64,000 nt of DNA from Spirometra erinaceieuropaei. Taxonomy: Eukaryota; Platyhelminthes; Cestoda; Diphyllobothriidea; Diphyllobothriidae. Both the position numbers and the translations under genes were made by a program. The DNA lies in contig CACRXP010000048.1 of assembly GCA_902702965.1 (NCBI GenBank), positions 1,607,254-1,671,253 of the forward strand. Direction: 5' to 3'. Below, piece after piece: positions 54,958 to 64,000 of this stretch (positions within the stretch are counted from its first letter, which is position 1; every line of letters begins with the position of its first letter). Below the pieces are notes generated by a model. It had not been told where the DNA came from and did not search any database. It was given only the letters and a program-made list of their open reading frames with translations.

Positions 54958-55545
54958 CTACTTCCTGGGACTCGTCTCTTCGCTTCTATTGGGATTGATG
55001 ATATCCTCTATTTTGTACCTTCCGAAGTTCTCGATCCTCTGCTCTAGAAATCGTCATCTTTCGTTTGTGTTTGAGGACTATATTCGGCACTCGTTGCCGT
55101 ATGACGTTTTTGCACTCCTCACCTGCCCCACACTCCCGGAAGGCCGATTTGAAGGATGCAATAAAGTCTTCTGGTCGAGCATCTCTTGTGCTGAACTTCG
55201 TGTTATAGGATAGAACCGCTAGTTGTTGTTGAGTGAGACGATGGGGAGACAAGTTGTGGACGAGGACACGAGGGCTGCTTTGGTGGACTTATTTTCTCAA
55301 ATTTTCCAGAGACCTGTTCATCAGGCAACTTGCGGTGGCGCCGTCCACTGTCGGAAATTGTAGCTTTGAGAATTCCCAGCTCGTGTGCCATAAAGATCGA
55401 CTGACAAGTTGAGGAATTCTGTCTAATCGTCTGGCCGTATTTGTGAATGCGAGCGTAGCAGTCTCGTCTCAGTACTCTGATCAGTTTCTTTCTGAAGTTT
55501 TCCTTGTCCGTTGGCATAGGTCAGTGTTCATAGACGGTCTATATC

Positions 55546-55578
55546 TGAGGCATTTCTGTAGGACGTCCTCATCAGTGC
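55546..55578 (-). ncRNA. Weak hammerhead-like motif at PLE-A 5' side
   Basis: The minus strand reads CACTGATGAGGACGTCCTAC then AGAAATGCC. CUGAUGA and GAAA are present, but stem II would be GGAC/GUCC with no loop. The position fits a 5' pseudo-LTR. Confidence 0.25.
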
Positions 55579-55600
55579 TGGAATTTCAGCTGAGCAAAGG

Positions 55601-57664
55601 TCTCTCATCTGCGTGCTGTGCGGAGGACTGTGCGCCCATAGCATGCATCGATATGCGTACTACACTGATGATGGAATCGAGGAATCTTCCGAAAGGTCGG
55701 TTCAAGTATCATTTGGTTCATGAATTTGCCCTCTCCTATTTTTCGTTTATCAAGGAGATGATGAACGCGATATAAAAATATATAAGTTATACGATCTAAC
55801 TCAAGAAAAATGATGATGCGACATGAAATGATCAGTTGCGGACAATCAAAACCCTGCGCATTTTTCTTATTCACCCAGTCCATTCCGGAAAATGTCCCTT
55901 TTTACATGCATAATGTGTTTACAAATATTTTAACCGGCCAAAATAATTACAAATTCGAAACGACATTTATAATACTCTGTATTTCGGCGGCTTCCTATGC
56001 TAATAACTATCCTAGGCCAAGTTTGCGCATCCACGAGCCTTTTCCCGTGGGAAAACAATACTCTACACCTGCCGCACAGGAAAATTGAGTTTTTTCACCG
56101 CGTGAGTCGTATTAACCAAGACGTAAACAAACAGGTTATTTTTTAGAAAACCCGATGTTTTGTCGGCCTTAAAAAGCCGAATTTGCTACTTTGTGTGCAT
56201 GCCTTAAGACGCAATAACACCGTCTGTGGGTAACCCTTCGCCTAAATACTTTAATATTTTTCGCCCTTATTACGAAAATTACCTCCACAAAATGGCTTTA
56301 TGTTGACGTTCAGGCATACGGTGTAATACTTTACGCATGGTCTATTTTCGACTCACGCGTAATTTAGAAACAGAACGTCCAAAATATTAGAAGTTTGTGC
56401 AATATCTTAGTATTTATGCGGCCGGCTTTGTCGTACACTTACAGTCTTTGAATGGAGCCTAATAGTAAACAAGCATAGCGAAAAAAGGCTCCAATATAAT
56501 AAAAAAAGTTTGTTCTTCCATTTGCAGTAGAAAAATCACCACTAATTTCTTGGGAAGGGAAAGAGCCCATCAAACGTCTCAATTTTTACCTTCATCTAAC
56601 CTTGAAAAAAGGCAAAATACGCAGAAATCTGTCAGCAAAATACCCAATTTAAGAGCTTTTTAAATAGTTGAGTAGATATAAAAGCAAAATCAAAATAACC
56701 TGGAAAATAATCTGTAACCTAAGTTGACATTTAAATATCCTTTAACAATTAGTGTAATTTCAGGTATGGCGATTAACCAACAGCCTACCTTTTAAGTATA
56801 GAATCCAAAACAATTTTTCGATGATTCACTGTACTCTTTACGAATTTGAATTGATTGAGATGCCGTTCAATAAAGAAAATAGGGTTTTGCAGAATCTACA
56901 TTTATTGGTAATCGGTTGAAAAACATTGGAAATCGTAAAGTAGCCACCACAACTTCAAGGACGATCTGAAAATCATCGAAATCAAGCACCAGAAATAATC
57001 ATAGAGGATTTTGACACAAACAAAGCTCTTCTTATATGCACAAAATGGTATATTTGCGATTCCACTAGACAGTTATACTTAAATGTTTAGGTTATTGACC
57101 GGCCATCAACATGCGACCTTATGAGAATGTTTATTTCCGTGAGGTCCCTATTGGCGAAGTCAAACAAAAACTTGTTTCGCTGGTTATGCGGTCATTTCAT
57201 CCATTTTAAACAATTAAGGCCTGACACAAGGGCGCGCTGTGTAGCTCTTCCCGAAGCCTCCCAGGCCATCTGAACGCAGATCATTGAACAGAGGAGCAAA
57301 CATGCGCTGCGACAAGACGAGCATCCGAAAACGGCCGAGTCCATGGGGAACGCACAGGTGGCTGTACTACAACCTGAGTTTAGCGAAGGTGCGATTGTCA
57401 CTACGGCCGCGTCATCCACAGGCGGCAGCGGAGTCGTAGAGACGATTGCAGCCGATGACGAGAGCTAAGATCAATGCAAACACGTGCGATGACGGCTGGC
57501 GTCCGAACGCAGACCCCTGACGAGAGGTAGACCGGTTGCAACAAGATCGTCACTGTGAGACGCGGTTCAACACTCACCTCCGACGATGAAAGCTTCTTTG
57601 TTTTTGAAACGTCTGGGCAATATAACCATGGTTCCAGAGATCGCCTCTTCTCATCGGAACTAGC
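55601..57664. other. AT-rich, no gene; contains diverged repeat
   Basis: Sequence at about 56930-57170 resembles 61390-61620 (for example GGTCCCTATTGGCGAAGTCA against AGTCCCCATCGGTAAACTGA). Minus frames at 57673-57192 have no recognisable domain. Confidence 0.5.
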
Positions 57665-57969
57665 ACGTTTCACCGATTTTCCACCAAATGAGTAAAAAAA
57701 GCATATCTTTTATGCATGCTTTCCATAAACTATATTTGAATATATACGACCATCGAAAAACCAATGCGAAAAGTACATGCTATATAAGTAGTCAATTTTT
57801 ACCGAGTGAGGTTTCTGCAGAAGGGCGAAAAGAAGTGCATTCAAAACCCGACATCCTGGCGATTGTGCCACATAATAATCAGTATTACAATCCCACCTAA
57901 GTAATCCTTCCAGATTGAAAACGCATTTCAGAATTTTGGCCAACATTTCATGAGATCGGTCACTCACTG
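57665..57969. mobile_element. Palindromic element L9, right arm only
   Basis: The end GATCGGTCACTCACTG is followed by TA (57970-57971). The arm motifs AAGAAGTGCATTCAAAACCC and GAAAACGCATTTCAGAATTT match the family. Confidence 0.8.
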
Positions 57970-58269
57970 TATATACACGGCAAAAGGTATTATACATGAG
58001 TACTAAATGAAGGCACAGACACGTGTTTCACTGATATTCTGCCGCTGAGTAACAACTGCGAGTGGTTCGGTTCCTCGTGAGTCCCCCAGCGTTCTCATGG
58101 TGGTTTCTGGAGTATGAACTCCAGGGAATAATCAGTCTAATAATAATAATAATAGTTGATTGTCTTCGACTCGAACGTTCATTTAAATGTCGGGTCTCAA
58201 CCTAAAACGCAATGTCTCTGAGACTTAACTCCATGTCCTCAATTGAATAATTTCTGCAATTATTAACTC

Positions 58270-58600
58270 GGTATATATGTATATATCGGAGAGCAGTGAC
58301 GACAGAGAATGCGGGTAGATTGATACAGCACTGTGCCGGGATTATTTTGCCTTCATTCAGCCAATCATAATCCTGACCACCAGCTGGGACCGGAAACACA
58401 AACATGCGCACAGACAAACTTGGCGCAGACGGTTCACCACTGGGGTCTACCAGAGGGGTCATAAGCACTTCATCGAAACGAAGTTCATCAGTGCCTCGTC
58501 ACCTGTCATTGTCTGTCGCTGCAGATCGGGAATTTATTCCCTCAGAATGGGCGCACACCGATCCATTGGCCTCCCGAAGCAAATAAGCTTCGTATGATTG
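58270..58600 (-). repeat. Repeat D, reversed copy
   Basis: GACAGAGAATGCGGGTAGAT, CAGCCAATCATAATCCTGAC and ACACCGATCCATTGGC match repeat D with an interruption of about 130 bp. Confidence 0.65.
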
Positions 58601-59429
58601 GTAGACACACACACCGATCTAATGGCATCGCGCTCATCATCATCGAATACCAAAATTAACGAAAGCCTCTAAACCAGTTCGAAAGAATTCATCAAGATGA
58701 TAAAGAAACATTTTACGATGTTTGGTGAAATGAAAACGCAGAATAAGTGTCACAAGTGCCATTTCACTGATGAAGAATGACAGTTTTTGAGTGAAGTGGA
58801 AATGCCGAAAACGCGGAAATTCTCGTCACACACGTAGAGCCAAATCTTAGAAGTACTTAACGCTTGCACATACAAAAAGCTAGATAAGTAGAACAATATT
58901 AACGCAGCAATAATTTTAAAAAATTGTTTTTGCATACATTTGCATTTAATATTTTCCAAGAATAAGGTTTATATGAAGTCTGACATAAAGTCGAGTAAGT
59001 AATGTTCGACGGTGGGTTTTCAAGACCTGGCCGCGCAAAATCGATGTACTTTTTCGTTTTTATACTGGTCGATATGTGGCTAATAACCTCAAAGAGGGCT
59101 TTGCTTATGGAGGTGTCAAAGGAATGAACATTTTAATAAGTCCACATATCAAAGAGCGGTCAGAACGTGCCATTCGGTGTATATTAAGAGGACGTTTCTT
59201 CCTTCGAATTGCGGCTTTTTCTGATTGTGGAGTACTTTGGGATTCGCATAGTCCTTGAAGTATCGGTGGATGTTTAATGATTTTCAGTGTTTCCAATCGA
59301 CGAAGTTCTTATGACCAGACTGCTAGACTCAGTCTGTGGACCATCTGCGCTGTGTACGGGTGCATGTGCCAGATCACAATTATTGACTGAATAAAGGCAT
59401 GATAAACCCTAACGGTTCTTCTTTGCCTC
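58601..59429. other. No recognisable gene
   Basis: Short frames only. Confidence 0.5.
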
Positions 59430-59635
59430 CCCCAGCGCCAAAGCTTGCCATAACTCGGTGCCCACCCCTCTCACGCATCAGCTGTCTATTTGTCGTTGTC
59501 TGTCCTGTCGCACCAGCCGACCTAGTCTGCCGATCTCACTTTCCCCTCTGTTCATTTCGTCTGACGACGGGTCGGTGTCACCGACATGAAAATTTACGAG
59601 TACTACTCGGTATTCCGAAGAGCCTTCTCTTTTTC
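59430..59635 (+). mobile_element. PLE-C 3' end
   Basis: TTGTCTGTCCTGTC..., ATTTCGTCTGACGACGGGTC match 40300-40420. Only the non-coding end is present, and it is followed by (TA)n and a SINE S2. Confidence 0.65.
59558..59602 (+). ncRNA. Hammerhead-like motif, PLE-C copy 2
   Basis: CTGACGA, then GTCGGT-GTC-ACCGAC as a 6 bp stem II, then ATGAAAATTTACGAG. Core CUGACGA and GAAA are kept, and stem II is cleaner than at 40358-40400. Confidence 0.45.
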
Positions 59636-59660
59636 ATATATATATATATATATATATATA
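59636..59660. repeat. (TA)n microsatellite
   Basis: TA run between a PLE-C end and a SINE S2. Confidence 0.95.
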
Positions 59661-59805
59661 GGCAGAATGATATTACCGACAAAGACAAGGGAGACTGGAA
59701 TGGCCATTTCTGGCTTATTAGCCGTCGTCAGCCAGCCATACCCAAGCCCGAAGTGTGGAACACCCGAGCCTCGAACTCGCGACCTGTTGGTTTAGAAGTC
59801 AACAT
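59661..59805 (-). mobile_element. SINE S2, reversed
   Basis: The minus strand has the head end (CAGGTCGCGAGTTCGAGGCT) and then the core to GGCAGAATGATATTACCG reversed. The A-box half is missing. Confidence 0.85.
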
Positions 59806-59820
59806 TATATATATATATAT

Positions 59821-60109
59821 AATGTTAGGGGGCGCTCACCGATCGTTCATACGGAACTCACTCGTTCCGTTGTGCCTTATGGACTCTCTCTCGAGCCCAA
59901 CCAGCAGCCGCACAGCGGCGCATGATATATAGGCAGAATGGTATTGCCGACAAAGACAAGGGAGACTGGAATGGCCATTTCTGGCAATACCATTCTGCCT
60001 ATATATCATGCGCCGCTGTGCGGCTGCTGGTTGGGCTCGAGAGAGAGTTCATAAGGCACAACGGAACGAGTGAGTTCCGTATGAACGATCGGTGAGCGCC
60101 CCTAACATT
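59821..60109. mobile_element. Near-perfect SINE S2 inverted repeat
   Basis: The left arm 59821-59948 and right arm 59983-60109 are reverse complements over 127 bp, differing by one substitution and one G. The loop is 34 bp of S2 core. Each arm is an S2 tail (GGGGCGCTCACCGATCGTTC to GGCAGAATGGTATTGCC). Confidence 0.95.
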
Positions 60110-60320
60110 GTATATTCCCGATCGAAAACCGACAAGGCAACGGGCTCGTGGCCCGGTGAGTAGAGGCGTTGACTTCTAAACCAACAGGTCGCGAGTTCGA
60201 GGCTCGGGTGCTCCACACTTCGAGCTTGGGTATGGCTGACTGACGACGGCTAATAAGCCAGAAATGGCCATTCCAGTCTCCCTTGTCTTTGTCGGCAATA
60301 CCATTCTGCCTATATATATA
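60110..60320 (+). mobile_element. SINE S2, forward
   Basis: The head has CTCGTGGCCCGGTGAGTAGA and the B-box-like GCGAGTTCGAGGCTCGGG. The core runs to CATTCTGCCTATATATATA. Confidence 0.85.
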
Positions 60321-60339
60321 TATCAGTAGTGGCCGTACA

Positions 60340-60560
60340 CCGATCTTTTGCCTCCTCGAAGCAAACAAGCTCCGTATGGGTGGCAAAGGTCACGAACGGG
60401 CAATCAATTACCAGGTCGAAGTCGGCCAAATCTTAATACCAACGTGGCGGGACGACAGAGAATATGGGTAGATTGATACAGTATTGTTTCGGGCTTATTT
60501 TGTCTTCATTCAGCCAATCATAACCCTGACCGGCACCTGTGACCAGAAGTACAAACATGC
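60340..60560 (-). repeat. Repeat D, reversed copy
   Basis: CACCGATCTTTTGCCTCC, GTCACGAACGGGCAATCAAT and CAGCCAATCATAACCCTGAC. It faces the forward copy at 60722. Confidence 0.75.
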
Positions 60561-60721
60561 GCACAGACATACTCGGCGCAAAAGAAACCCGAAACAGTAC
60601 TATATCAATCACCCAAGTAAATGCCGGATATGCAGCGGCACTAATGAACTTCGATTTGATGTAGTGCTTATGGCCCATCTGGTACGCCCTAGTGGCAGAC
60701 CAACTGCGCCAGGTGTGTCTG

Positions 60722-60975
60722 TGCGCATGTTTGTGTTTCTGGTCCCAGCTGCTGGTGGTCAGGGTTATGATTGGCTGAATGAAGGCAAAATAAGTTCGAA
60801 ACAATACTGTATCAATCTACCCGCATTCTCTGTCGTCCCGCCACGCTGATATTATGACTTGGCCGACTTTGACCTCGCAACTGGTTGCCTGTTCGTGACC
60901 TTTGCCACACATACGGAGCTTGTTTGCTTTGTGAAGCCAATAGATCGGTGTGCGCCTATTCCCGCCTGAATATAT
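60722..60975 (+). repeat. Repeat D, forward copy
   Basis: GGTCAGGGTTATGATTGGCT to CCAATAGATCGGTGTGCGCC, very close to 16625-16856. With 60340-60560 it makes an inverted pair. Confidence 0.8.
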
Positions 60976-61299
60976 GTAGATGAATGTACATTTGCACATA
61001 TTTTTTCATATACATCTAAACACCTGGGGTCAGAATTATTGCCTATATCCACATATGCATGTATATGCACAGAGTTCCGCCAATGAAGTGCGGCATTAAA
61101 GCACTTCTTAAAGAGATAACTTATAAGAGAAAGTGCTCTAATTGGTCGAAGGCATATTCGTTGTTGACTTTCGTTCTGAACGGCCATTATATTCGAAAAT
61201 GAAGTTTCATGTTTGAATGGGTCTTCAAATGTGACCCAAACGACATCCTTCATGAAAAAGAACGCCAAAACACTCGCTACTTCAGTAAATACCGTCAAA

Positions 61300-62097
61300 A
61301 GTGTTTTATTTTAAGGTTTTTAGCAGTTACATGATACAGAATCTGTCTTTATGGGCGACCGGGGGAAAGCATTGAAAATCATGAGGTATTCAACGATATT
61401 ACAAGGCCATCTGAAACTCTACATAATCAAAAACGAACGAAAAGTGCAAAGTAATTTAACGGAAGAAAATTTCTCTCAATAGGCACAAACTGGTTTGTTT
61501 ACGAGCAGGCCTGTCCATTCTATTTAAATTTATTAGTTACCAGTCGACCTGGCAGCATGTAACTTTATGGAAAGGTTTTCTCCTACGAAGTCCCCATCGG
61601 TAAACTGAAGCAACTCCAGTTCCTCTTGCCAAACCGCAACTCATTCAACTCAAATGAGTTAAAATACCACGAATCCCTCGAATACTGTTTTGGACTCAAC
61701 ACTCAGAATGTAGGCTGTTGAAAAACCACCATATATGATATTGCACTAATTCTTAAAGGATATTTAGATTCAAAATCTCTAAATCATTATTTTTAAATGT
61801 TATTTTATTTGTGCATCCATTTTTACTTCGTTATTTTGCATGAGAAGACATTCTTTACATCCAAACTCGAAGTTCACTAAATTGCAGCCATTTTTGAAGT
61901 TTTCGGGATTTTGCGCTTTTTAAAAAACGGCATTTCGAAGCAACACAACATTTCCTTTAGTATTTGTTATGTTTTCAATTCTTTCAAAGTTTTGCTTAAT
62001 TAACATAGATACTAGATCCATGAATTGGTGTCCGTTTGCGAGTAAGTGGTAGTCTTTCGTAAATTTTGAAACCTTTCATGAGTTACGTCACGCACTG
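61300..62097. mobile_element. Palindromic-family-like element with conserved right end
   Basis: The end TTTCATGAGTTACGTCACGC then ACTG is followed by TA (62098-62099), matching the family terminus. The interior is different and partly shared with 56930-57170. The left limit is uncertain. Confidence 0.4.
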
Positions 62098-62254
62098 TAT
62101 ATACATATGCATATGCATGTATCTATACACGTCCATTTGTAATATGATCTGACTCTACGTATTAATTTTAATCTACTGTGTGTATTACTTGAGCCGATTC
62201 AGTATAATTGAACTTTAGGTTTGATGTGATTAAGTAGACCCACCTGAAGGAAAC

Positions 62255-62605
62255 AAACCTCAGTCACCTCTAATACGGGACCGGTGGTAATAGGGGTTTT
62301 TATAGGTGGGGCTGGGGAACACATAGGCGAGAGGTCAAGTAGTTGTACGCAAAAGAAAAGCTATTGGGAATGTGCGGTTGTACTCCGAATGACTGAGAAA
62401 TAGCTGCGCTAACCCCTAACCCTAACCCCTAAATATAACCCCTTATCCTCAACCCTAACCCCAAGCCCTAACCTCCAGCCCTAGCCCCTAAAATTAAACC
62501 CTAACCATAACCCCTAACTCCTAACCATAACCCCTAACCCTTAACTCCAACTCCAGCAGCATAGTGTCAATCAGATGGGACTACCAAATCACATCTTATT
62601 AAACT
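62255..62605. mobile_element. MITE with telomere-like repeats, copy 2
   Basis: The ends resemble those at 42424-42748 (TGTGATTAAGTAGACCCACC; reversed, AAGATGTGATTTGGTAGTCC). The inside has GGGACCGGTGGTAATAGGGG and a longer degenerate CCCTAA tract at 62412-62540. Confidence 0.7.
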
Positions 62606-63828
62606 CTTTACTTAATTTAACATGTTCTAATAGCAGGACGGTTTAGAGTAGCGTTGGCACGGTGGTAGCATTCTACTTGCGCATAACTAACCCAACAACG
62701 AACATGGACGCTGACCATTCCACAGATGGAGTTATATGGACCGCCTGGAATAATGCCCCGATAAGAAAAGACCTTAAAGAGTCGTCTGATAGACCATTAA
62801 ACACATTCAGGCGGATAGTGAAGAAAATGAGTTAGAAAGTTGTAACAACCGCGCTGCTACCGACAAGGAGCCAGCTAAATTATAGGGCAGCAGTCACATT
62901 ACACATAAAAAGGATTCGTCTGTCGCAGGGTGATGACATAGTGCCAGGAGCACTCACATACACCACAGCCCCAACTACGCACACTGCACACGCACAATCG
63001 ACCATCACATGCACCTCCATGCTAATCTGCAGTAAACCGCCGTAGACCTATCACCACCGTACGCCGCACATACGCATCCACCCCCATATCACCCACCGCA
63101 GGCGCGGAACAGACACCTCCCACCAGAAAGGGAGGTCGAATTGTGTCACCAGAATAGATTGTCGGCAGGTGTGTTTCACAGTCTGAGGAAACCGCCGGCG
63201 TTACGGTGACAGAACTAAGTCAAGTGCCGTTACCCGCTACGGCAAAACCTACATGAAACCACAAGAAGGACTCGTCGCTATATTCTGGCATTTGACGCTG
63301 CCACTCCGGTTCATTTTACGTCCAGCTGGGATAGGGCGCTCGAGCAAAAACGCGTCGGTGTAAGTGAATGTACTAAAACTGTGCACAACTCATCGCAACA
63401 GGGTCAGAATTCTATAGCTTTCTAGGCGCGTCCCACACAAATTCAGACTCTAAAACTCCCAGCTCAGACAAAAGAATTCTTAATGTCGGTACGAAATCAC
63501 CCACAGGAGATACAACTGTGGCAATAAACCGTGCTGCCGCAAACTGGGAAACAAAGAGCTCTCCAAAAGGGAACGGGGCGACGAACGACCCAAGGCCTCT
63601 TCGGAAATACGCCAACACTGTCCTTGAGGGGGTGGCCAACTTATCACCGTATGAAGGGCTTTCGGACTAAACAAAGCAGCGTCAGGTCGCGACCTAAGAT
63701 CATCCTCAATTCCCCTTAAAATCATTCTGCAAATTGGAGTCCAGACGGAGCTACTGTTAGAAAGATGAGTAGCGTTAGGACCTTTGTACGAAGAAGTAGA
63801 GGCGTTCACCTGGAGGGGTTTATTGGAG
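62606..63828. other. No recognisable gene
   Basis: Minus frames at 63809-63412 overlap in two phases. No domain is recognised. Confidence 0.5.
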
Positions 63829-63875
63829 GTTCGACGTTTCCAGTAGTTGATTCTTCTACCATCTTCTAAGACTGG
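63829..63875 (-). ncRNA. Degenerate hammerhead-like cassette
   Basis: The minus strand reads TTAGAAGATGGTAG, loop, CTACTGGAAACGTCGA and then CAATAAACCCC. The 3' half resembles the PLE-A cassette (GAAACGTC...AATAAA), but the CUGANGA core is UAGAAGA. Confidence 0.3.
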
Positions 63876-64000
63876 AAAGTCCTACGCACAGCTCCCCTTA
63901 TTATATGGCGCACTTTGTTCAATTCCAATGCCGCCTGTGTGGCTGCATCCAACCCGCATGGCACCGTGACCTCAATCGCCCCCGTCGGCCGCGACGATGA

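Larger units (their letters stand above)
52905..55600 (-). mobile_element. Penelope-like element PLE-A, nearly complete RT and endonuclease
   Basis: The N-terminal pieces are 55517-55203 (KLIRVLRRDCYARIHKYG) and 55252-54986 (LSPHRLTQQQLAVLSYNTKF; MTISRAEDRELRKVQN). Then come an inverted hammerhead cassette (54957-54886), the main RT/GIY-YIG frame (54878-52980 with one stop) and a 3' UTR with hammerhead to 52905. It is the best-preserved PLE in the window. The N-terminal frame shift and the cassette show that this copy is not functional as it stands. Confidence 0.85.

Overview
This is a eukaryotic, repeat-saturated genomic segment with one convincing host gene and dozens of nested, mostly broken transposable elements. 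No bacterial-style operons, rRNA genes or CRISPR arrays are visible. Phase-1 exons separated by very short introns (34, 41, 47 and 56 bp) beside TE-inflated introns, together with a mix of Penelope-like elements (PLEs) with hammerhead motifs, RTE and CR1 LINEs, Merlin, Tc1/mariner, Gypsy and tRNA-derived SINEs, suggest a parasitic flatworm. A large-genome (diphyllobothriid-like) tapeworm is my best guess; this is inference and has not been checked against any database.

Host gene (3.3-24.6 kb, minus strand). I reconstruct a nine-exon gene encoding a signal peptide, seven tandem Ig-like domains (one per exon, every intron phase 1) and a 13-residue tail: about 719 residues, probably secreted, no membrane segment. 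Its three large introns hold an RTE LINE, PLE fragments, SINEs and palindromic elements. Its stop codon lies about 10 bp from a transposon end.

Layout. 0-3.3 kb: a SINE, then a palindromic Tc1-like element split by a head-to-head pair of PLE ends. 3.3-24.6 kb: the Ig gene with its TE-filled introns. 25.4-26.8 kb: CR1 LINE. 27.3-28.2 kb: a TA-flanked palindromic element. 28.5-30.4 kb: SINE and decayed Gypsy. 32.1-32.8 kb: dimeric SINE fused to a CR1 tail. 33.1-36.8 kb: Tc1/mariner transposase remnant inside a 1.8 kb tandem duplication. 37.3 kb: Merlin transposase piece. 39.3-40.4 kb: PLE. 42.3-44.2 kb: a MITE with telomere-like repeats and a complete palindromic element. 44.8-49.2 kb: a cluster of five or more PLE fragments in both orientations. 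49.2-50.7 kb: palindromic element and a SINE hairpin. 50.9-55.6 kb: two minus-strand PLEs, one with a nearly intact reverse transcriptase/GIY-YIG frame. 57.7-64 kb: SINE palindromes, PLE ends, a second telomere-like MITE and otherwise featureless sequence.

Recurrent themes: (1) hammerhead-ribozyme-like cassettes at PLE 3' ends in several distinct PLE families; (2) PLE ends and SINEs repeatedly present as inverted pairs; (3) a high-copy family of 0.9-1.0 kb palindromes with TA flanks, probably non-autonomous Tc1/mariner elements.
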